A stretch of 9,559 nt of DNA from an uncultured Clostridia bacterium (GTDB lineage: Bacteria; Bacillota; Clostridia; TANB77; CAG-508), in the NCBI GenBank assembly GCA_934131055.1, contig CAKOZB010000054.1, forward strand, positions 1 through 9,559, written 5' to 3'. The notes under the pieces are model-generated. The model was not told the DNA's origin and did no database searches. It was given only the letters and a program-made list of their open reading frames with translations. Each line of letters starts with the position of its first letter. Position 1 is the first letter of the stretch. Below, one piece after another: positions 6,164 to 9,559 of the stretch. Both the position numbers and the translations under genes were made by a program.

Positions 6164-6724
6164 CTACCTTTCATCACGATCTTTTTCATCTTTAAATATA
6201 GTACGAATTGCTTCTTTTAATTTTGCAAAGAATCCCTTTTGCTGATTTCTTGTTTGCATATATATTTGTTCATAAACCTCTGGGCCTACTTCAAAATCGT
6301 CCTCTTTTTCTGATGCTCTAGCTTGTTGTTGGCTATTATTTGATGTTTTTCTTTCATATTCACGTGAAGAAACATATGTATCTCCAATCTTAACATTCTT
6401 CATAGATACTTTTATATTTCCATTTCCGTTTATTTTTAAAGGCTCATCATTAGCTAATTGCTCAGCCGTAAGTCCAAAAATTCTAGCTTCAGAATTTCCT
6501 TTTGAAGAATATCTACGTGTATCTTGTCTTGTTTGTCTTTGTTTTTTATTTGCTTCTCTTTCTGCTTTGTCTCTTGCCATTTCAGCCCTATCTTCTTCAC
6601 TCAGTGGTCTTATAGAACCAGAACCTGATATTCCATATTTTCTTGCAATTTTTGAATCTTGCATATCAACATCTTGTCCATTAACTTGCATTGTTACTCC
6701 ATCGATTTTTATGTCTATTCCCAT
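6164..6724 (-). CDS. Charged soluble protein of unknown function, first gene of a two-gene operon
   Basis: I do not recognise this 186-residue protein. The N-terminus looks like short beta strands (IDIKIDGVTMQVNGQDVDM). A highly charged, probably coiled or disordered stretch rich in Arg, Glu, Lys and Gln follows (about residues 42-75, e.g. SEEDRAEMARDKAEREANKK). Residues about 94-115 (LKINGNGNIKVSMKNVKIGD) again look beta-forming. A Ser/Gln/Asn-rich linker then leads to a C-terminal amphipathic helix (KGFFAKLKEAIRTIFKDE) and a charged tail. No Cys, signal peptide or membrane segment is present. The pattern suggests an adaptor or assembly factor rather than an enzyme, but this is only an impression. 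AGGAGG lies 6 bases before the ATG, and a near-consensus promoter lies upstream, divergent from spoIIID. Confidence 0.8.
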   Translation of the reverse strand: MGIDIKIDGVTMQVNGQDVDMQDSKIARKYGISGSGSIRPLSEEDRAEMARDKAEREANKKQRQTRQDTRRYSSKGNSEARIFGLTAEQLANDEPLKINGNGNIKVSMKNVKIGDTYVSSREYERKTSNNSQQQARASEKEDDFEVGPEVYEQIYMQTRNQQKGFFAKLKEAIRTIFKDEKDRDER

Positions 6725-6760
6725 AAAATTCCTCCTATATACTTTTAATACTTCTTTTAA

Positions 6761-6789
6761 ATTATATCACATATTTTAATATATGACAA
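6761..6789 (-). promoter_or_regulatory. Sigma-A promoter of the unknown two-gene operon
   Basis: TTGTCA (6784-6789), 17 bases and a perfect TATAAT (6761-6766): 11 of 12 consensus bases. Start is predicted near 6754, about 30 bases before the 186-residue gene. It implies vegetative expression, unlike the surrounding sporulation genes. Confidence 0.85.
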
Positions 6790-6908
6790 TAATTTTCCAG
6801 ACATTTACAGCATTACATCCACTTTTTAAGGTATGTATTCATTTTTTGTTCTATTATTTTGTAAGTAAGAATAGTATTAAACAAAAAGATTCAATGGGGG
6901 TTGTCCTG

Positions 6909-7181
6909 ATGATAGGTTTTTCAATTGAAGAAAGAGCAATTACTTTAGCTCATTATATTATAGATTCAAAAGACACAGTCAGAGGTGCCGCTAAGAAATA
7001 TGGCATATCTAAGTCTACAGTGCATAAAGATGTTAGCGAAAGATTATTAAAAATAAACCCTGCTTTGGCCTCTGAAGTTAGAGTTATTCTAGATGAAAAT
7101 AAAGCAGAACGCCATATTCGTGGTGGGCAAGCGACGAAATTAAAATATCATAATGAACACTTAAGAAAAGAGGCAATTTAA
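6909..7181 (+). CDS. spoIIID: Sporulation transcriptional regulator SpoIIID
   Basis: SpoIIID is a small helix-turn-helix DNA-binding protein that activates or represses many sigma-E and sigma-K genes in the mother cell. The 90-residue product matches the family (B. subtilis 93). It has an N-terminal helix (IEERAITLAHYIIDSKDTVR), the HTH with recognition helix AAKKYGISKSTVHKDVSERL at about 28-47, then INPALASEV, and the basic C-terminal segment RHIRGGQATKLKY, which contributes to DNA binding. I start at the ATG at 6909, which aligns with known N-termini and has GGGGG 8 bases upstream. The in-frame ATG at 6894 lacks a ribosome binding site, and the open frame back to 6783 is hydrophobic and unrelated. 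It is divergent from the unknown operon and convergent with the membrane protein at 7233-7802. I found no clear sigma-E promoter. Confidence 0.96.
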   Translation: MIGFSIEERAITLAHYIIDSKDTVRGAAKKYGISKSTVHKDVSERLLKINPALASEVRVILDENKAERHIRGGQATKLKYHNEHLRKEAI

Positions 7182-7195
7182 TCTTTCTCATTTAT

Positions 7196-7231
7196 AAAAT
7201 GGGAACACTTATCCCAAAGTGTCCCCATTTT
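7196..7231. terminator. Shared bidirectional terminator between spoIIID and the convergent membrane protein gene
   Basis: AAAATGGG and ACACTT (7196-7210) pair with AAGTGT and CCCATTTT (7217-7231), with a single mismatch and a 6-base loop. T-runs continue on the plus strand, and the minus strand also ends in T-rich sequence. It lies 14 bases after the spoIIID stop and 1 base after the stop of the opposing gene, so it serves both. Confidence 0.88.
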
Positions 7232-7232
7232 T

Positions 7233-7802
7233 TTATGAAAGATTTTTTGTTTTATTGTAGTATGATATCCAAGCAACTATTACACATACCAAATATGCTA
7301 CTATTAAGAAAATTGTACTCATAGCTCCGCCCATTAGCAGGCAAAAAGTCATCATATTTTCTTCTACACAATGACGAAATTCATTTTCTGAAGAGTAATT
7401 AGGTGTTTTAGAAATTATTTCAATTTCATTAGACATTATAACCGTCATGCTAGCTGATTTTGCCAACTTGGCATCCTTATTATTATCTAAATAATATTTA
7501 AAGATAATTTCATCCCCTTCATATATAATTTCATATTTTACAACGTCATCAGGTATAGCACTCAAATTAAGTCCTTTGCCTTCTTGTATCACATTTTCAG
7601 CAATTTTATATAAGTAATTATATGTACTCTCTTTGTATAAGTTCAATTCATATCCATATTTTTCTGTAATCACTGTATTTAAAATACAACAAATAAAGTA
7701 CCATACAATCACCCATAAACCAATCACACTAAGAAATCTTTTGCCAGAGTCTCCATTTGATAATGCATTCCAAAAATCACAAAAATACCGCTTTTCTTTC
7801 AT
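7233..7802 (-). CDS. Two-pass membrane protein with an extracytoplasmic domain, unknown function
   Basis: I do not recognise this 189-residue protein. A short cytosolic N-terminus (KEKRYFCDFWNAL) precedes a first membrane helix at about 23-45. Roughly 105 residues then lie outside the membrane, beginning with tyrosine-rich YELNLYKESTYNYLYKIAE and followed by strand-like segments (DVVKYEIIYEGDEIIFKYYL; SASMTVIMSNEIEIISKT). A second long hydrophobic stretch at about 152-182 ends in a short basic tail. The architecture (two helices bracketing a PAS/dCache-like sensor-sized loop, no visible kinase or HAMP part) would fit a sensor or accessory subunit, but this is inference. AAGGAG lies at good spacing before the ATG. 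It lies between spo0A and spoIIID and converges on spoIIID. Confidence 0.85.
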   Translation of the reverse strand: MKEKRYFCDFWNALSNGDSGKRFLSVIGLWVIVWYFICCILNTVITEKYGYELNLYKESTYNYLYKIAENVIQEGKGLNLSAIPDDVVKYEIIYEGDEIIFKYYLDNNKDAKLAKSASMTVIMSNEIEIISKTPNYSSENEFRHCVEENMMTFCLLMGGAMSTIFLIVAYLVCVIVAWISYYNKTKNLS

Positions 7803-7860
7803 AAAATTCTCTCCTTATTAGTTTTTTATACAAACTAAACAGATCAAGGATATTTTCCTC

Positions 7861-7874
7861 TCACTAATTAGTGA
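7861..7874. repeat. Perfect 14-base palindrome in the leader of the 7233-7802 gene
   Basis: TCACTAATTAGTGA is its own reverse complement. It lies about 60 bases upstream of the membrane protein start and about 30 bases downstream of the possible -10 at 7907-7912. That position would suit an operator for a dimeric repressor. No regulator can be assigned. Confidence 0.5.
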
Positions 7875-7906
7875 AAAAGATATTAATGCAGTTCTTCTGC
7901 GTCATA

Positions 7907-7935
7907 ATTATACCTCATTTTTCTTCAATTGTATA
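7907..7935 (-). promoter_or_regulatory. Possible promoter of the 7233-7802 membrane protein gene
   Basis: TATACA (7930-7935), 17 bases and a perfect TATAAT (7907-7912). The -35 has only four matching bases, but spacing and -10 are ideal. It would give a leader of about 100 bases containing the 14-base palindrome. Confidence 0.4.
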
Positions 7936-8023
7936 GTTTAATTGCTTATATTTAATAAATTCCTTACTCTTTATTATTTAAATTTGTAATAATATTTTTA
8001 TCTATAAATTATATTTTAGGAGC

Positions 8024-8270
8024 CTATACTATGATTAATATTGACTCTTCAACAGTCGCTGTTGAAACTTCCGTTCCAAATCCCAAGCATCCAATTACAA
8101 TAAAAGTCCATTGTACAACATTAGCAACTATTTGATTTCCAAAATACCCTTTATTAAATAATAAAAATATTACAACTGTTATAAATGTTATCACTAACGC
8201 AAATCCACTAATACTATTATCTATTTCTTCTGAAAATGTAACTTTTTTTCTCTTTCTTTTTTTGCTCCAT
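8024..8270 (-). pseudogene. Small membrane protein gene interrupted by two compensating frameshifts
   Basis: GGGAG lies 8 bases before an ATG (8268-8270). The frame starts MEQKKKEKK and then fails at a run of seven A (8243-8249). Dropping one A continues as VTFSEEIDNSISGFALVITF and TVVIFLYLIKGI. At ATTTTGG (8141-8144) one extra T is needed to return to the first frame, which then runs GNQIVANVVQWTFIVIGCLG and ends EESILIIV-stop at 8024. The repaired product would be about 80 residues. It has a basic N-terminus and two membrane helices, a normal small-membrane-protein layout. Both breaks are in homopolymers, so they are either real inactivating indels or sequencing/assembly errors. I do not recognise the family. 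Confidence 0.6.
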
Positions 8271-8321
8271 ATTATTTTCTCCCAAAGCTATTTATATTTT
8301 CAAGCTATTCACAGATAAAAT

Positions 8322-8350
8322 TTGACAAATCTGTTTAGTCTGTGTATAAT
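8322..8350 (+). promoter_or_regulatory. Perfect-consensus sigma-A promoter, plus strand
   Basis: TTGACA (8322-8327), exactly 17 bases and TATAAT (8345-8350): all 12 consensus bases. An inverted repeat ACAGAT (8311-8316) / ATCTGT (8329-8334) brackets the -35 hexamer and could be an operator. No protein gene of normal size follows on this strand; the promoter points at the candidate small RNA. Confidence 0.85.
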
Positions 8351-8356
8351 AATTAT

Positions 8357-8434
8357 AGGAAATGGAGAAACCACAAATGTGGCTTGACACCTTTTGATGA
8401 AAAAAACACATCGCAACAGATGTGTTTTTTATTT
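8357..8434 (+). ncRNA. Candidate small RNA, or very short peptide mRNA, convergent with spo0A
   Basis: A perfect promoter and a perfect terminator define a transcript of about 75-80 bases. The 5' part contains a small hairpin CCAC-AAAT-GTGG at about 8371-8382, then a single-stranded stretch (CTTGACACCTTTTGATG), then the terminator stem. It also holds tiny frames: an 11-codon frame at 8362 and, within it, ATG-TGG-CTT-GAC-ACC-TTT-TGA at 8377, preceded by GGAG at 9 bases, which would encode the hexapeptide MWLDTF. I match it to no known RNA family. Being on the strand opposite spo0A and ending at the shared terminator, it does not overlap spo0A, but read-through would be antisense to the spo0A 3' UTR and coding end. 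Confidence 0.5.
8401..8430. terminator. Symmetrical bidirectional terminator between the small RNA and spo0A
   Basis: AAAAAACACATC (8401-8412) and GATGTGTTTTTT (8419-8430) pair perfectly over 12 bp with a GCAACA loop. The A/T ends give a six-base or longer T-run on either strand. It ends the plus-strand small transcript and also the spo0A transcript arriving from the other side. Confidence 0.9.
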
Positions 8435-8436
8435 GT

Positions 8437-8526
8437 CTATTTGCTTAAATATAAAATAGTTATAATTAAGGCAATTGCTATGATAGTAACTCCTACTAAG
8501 CCATAGAATAGTAAGTATATTTTTAC
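8437..8526 (-). other. Cryptic frame for a hydrophobic peptide in the spo0A 3' UTR, no standard start codon
   Basis: After an in-frame TAA at 8527-8529 the frame reads (V)KIYLLFYGLVGV, then TIIAIALIITILYLSK, and stops with TAG at 8437. This would be a 29-residue peptide with a basic start, one clean membrane helix and a YLSK end, a typical small membrane peptide. The only possible first codons are GTA or ATA, and no ribosome binding site is visible. It may be a decayed small gene, a rare-start gene, or chance. Confidence 0.25.
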
Positions 8527-8580
8527 TTATTGCTATTGTTTATTTTCTGTAACCCGCTTCTTGCAATGTTTTTGTAAGTT

Positions 8581-9402
8581 TTATGCGGTCTTTATTTCTA
8601 GCCTTAGCTTGTCAGCTATCATTGCAATAAACTCCGAATTCGTTGGTTTTCCCTTGCTTGCAGATACTGTATAGCCAAATATGTTCTCTACAACTGCCGG
8701 TTCTCCTCTGCCCCACGCAACTTCTATAGCATGGCGAATAGCACGCTCTACACGGCTTGGCGTAGTGTGGTATTTCTTGGCTATGTCTGGATACAGTTGT
8801 TTTGTTATTTGGTTTATTATATCAATATCATTTACAACCATCATTATGGCTTCTCTTAAATATTGATATCCTTTAATATGTGCTGGTACACCAACTTCAT
8901 GGATTATATTTGTAACTAAAGCTTCTAATCCATCTTCACTCTTTTTGTCAATTTGTTGTGGTATATCTATGTACTGGGATTTCGTTTCTTTCACAATAAA
9001 GCTTCCTCTATTTGTAGAAGGCTGATAATATCTCAATTCTTTTATTCTCTTTATTAATACTTCTATGTCGAATGGTTTTACAACATAATATTGAGCCCCT
9101 AAGGTTATTGCTTTTTGTGTTATTTTGTCTTGACCTACTGCTGAAAGCATTATGCATATTGGCCTTTTTTCTAGTCTCATTGAACTTAATCTTTCTAAGA
9201 CTCCTAACCCATCTAAATGTGGCATAATAACATCTAATAGTACAACATCTGGTTTTAAAGTAGATATAATGCTTAGTGCTTCCTCTCCGTCTTTTGCCAT
9301 GCCAACAACCTGCATATCCTCATCCTTTTCTAGATAGTTTGCTAAAGTTGTTGCAAATTCATTATTGTCGTCAGAAATCAAAACTGTTATTTTTTCATTC
9401 AC
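8581..9402 (-). CDS. spo0A: Sporulation master response regulator Spo0A
   Basis: Spo0A is phosphorylated to commit the cell to sporulation and then binds 0A boxes to switch genes on or off. The 273-residue product has an N-terminal receiver domain (about 5-125) with the acidic pair D11-D12, phospho-acceptor D57 ([13 protein letters not shown]), switch residue S87 (IMLSAVG) and K109 (YYVVKPFD). After a variable linker (about 126-155), the C-terminal Spo0A effector domain contains [20 protein letters not shown], then the HTH around [20 protein letters not shown] (211-230), and [22 protein letters not shown] to [18 protein letters not shown] at the end. It starts with GTG at 9402, nine bases after GGGGG; an overlapping ATG is in another frame. 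All catalytic and DNA-binding positions look intact. A 150-base 3' UTR runs to the terminator at 8401-8430. Confidence 0.98.
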   Translation of the reverse strand: MNEKITVLISDDNNEFATTLANYLEKDEDMQVVGMAKDGEEALSIISTLKPDVVLLDVIMPHLDGLGVLERLSSMRLEKRPICIMLSAVGQDKITQKAITLGAQYYVVKPFDIEVLIKRIKELRYYQPSTNRGSFIVKETKSQYIDIPQQIDKKSEDGLEALVTNIIHEVGVPAHIKGYQYLREAIMMVVNDIDIINQITKQLYPDIAKKYHTTPSRVERAIRHAIEVAWGRGEPAVVENIFGYTVSASKGKPTNSEFIAMIADKLRLEIKTA

Positions 9403-9455
9403 TCTTTCGTTCCCCCTATTCTTATTTACATAGTCGTAAATCTTTTACAACGTGT

Positions 9456-9484
9456 ATTATATACGCATATTTTGCTTTTTGCAA
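9456..9484 (-). promoter_or_regulatory. Likely sigma-A promoter of spo0A
   Basis: TTGCAA (9479-9484), 17 bases and a perfect TATAAT (9456-9461) lie about 50 bases before the GTG start. No clear sigma-H promoter is visible in the part of the upstream region inside the window. Confidence 0.65.
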
Positions 9485-9543
9485 TAGTTTTTGGGAAACT
9501 TTTCCATTTTTTGTCATACATTATTGTGCTTTTTCAACGAATT

Positions 9544-9550
9544 TTCGACA
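9544..9550 (-). promoter_or_regulatory. Possible Spo0A box upstream of spo0A
   Basis: TGTCGAA is an exact match to the 0A-box core and lies about 60 bases upstream of the spo0A -35 region. Autoregulation of spo0A through such boxes is known in Bacillus. A 7-base exact match is expected about once by chance in a window of this size, so only the position makes it notable. Confidence 0.35.
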
Positions 9551-9559
9551 GATTATACT

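Noticed and set aside
6783..6908. N-terminal extension of SpoIIID from the ATG at 6783 or 6894
   Set aside because: No ribosome binding site precedes either codon, the extension is unlike SpoIIID, and 90 residues from 6909 is the normal family length.
7864..7905. 13-codon frame (MTQKNCINIFFTN) in the leader of the membrane protein gene
   Set aside because: It has only a weak AGG upstream and ends within the palindrome; nothing beyond chance supports translation.
8242..8249. Programmed -1 frameshifting at the A-AAA-AAG-like run of the broken gene
   Set aside because: The run is in the wrong phase: a -1 slip leads to a stop within a few codons, whereas a +1 shift would be needed, and a second unrelated shift is required further on.
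1..9559. Defence system, prophage, IS element, tRNA or CRISPR
   Set aside because: No transposase, integrase, nuclease, repeat-spacer or cloverleaf pattern was found on either strand.

Overview
The window reads as a chromosomal segment of a low-GC, endospore-forming member of the Clostridia. The evidence is AT-rich composition, AGGAGG-type ribosome binding sites, intact Spo0A and SpoIIID, a SipL-type protein (the SpoIVA partner described in Clostridioides difficile), and Firmicutes-style ribosomal-protein leader RNAs. I cannot name the genus. No IS element, phage gene, tRNA, rRNA or CRISPR array is visible.

Layout, left to right. Nearly everything is on the minus strand. (1) 1-610: the 5' part of infC, which appears to start at an ATA codon. 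It sits behind a complete L20-type leader with promoter, antiterminator pairing and terminator. (2) 646-1686: rplM-rpsI (L13-S9), with its own promoter, an L13-type leader hairpin and a terminator. (3) 1735-2107: a stand-alone 86-residue membrane protein gene that is clearly richer in GC than its surroundings. (4) 2096-5773: a sporulation block of yabG (coat protease), veg with a consensus sigma-A promoter and its own terminator, sipL (SPOCS/DUF3794 plus LysM) and yunB. (5) 5838-6789: a two-gene operon of unknown function with a strong vegetative-type promoter and a strong terminator, divergent from spoIIID. (6) 6909-7231: spoIIID, the only intact plus-strand protein gene, which shares a bidirectional terminator with (7) a two-pass membrane protein at 7233-7802. 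(8) 7803-8580: almost 800 bases with no intact standard gene. This stretch holds a small membrane-protein gene broken by two compensating homopolymer shifts, a start-less frame for a hydrophobic peptide, and a perfect TTGACA-17-TATAAT promoter followed about 80 bases later by a perfect terminator, which together look like a small RNA gene. (9) 8581-9559: spo0A with a GTG start, a sigma-A-like promoter and a possible Spo0A box.

How it fits together. Spo0A starts sporulation. SpoIIID modulates the mother-cell programme. YunB, SipL and YabG are mother-cell products whose relatives act in spore formation, coat attachment and coat processing. Housekeeping translation genes flank the block and carry classical autoregulatory leaders. 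The least explained parts are the operon between yabG and spoIIID and the region between spo0A and the 7233-7802 membrane protein.
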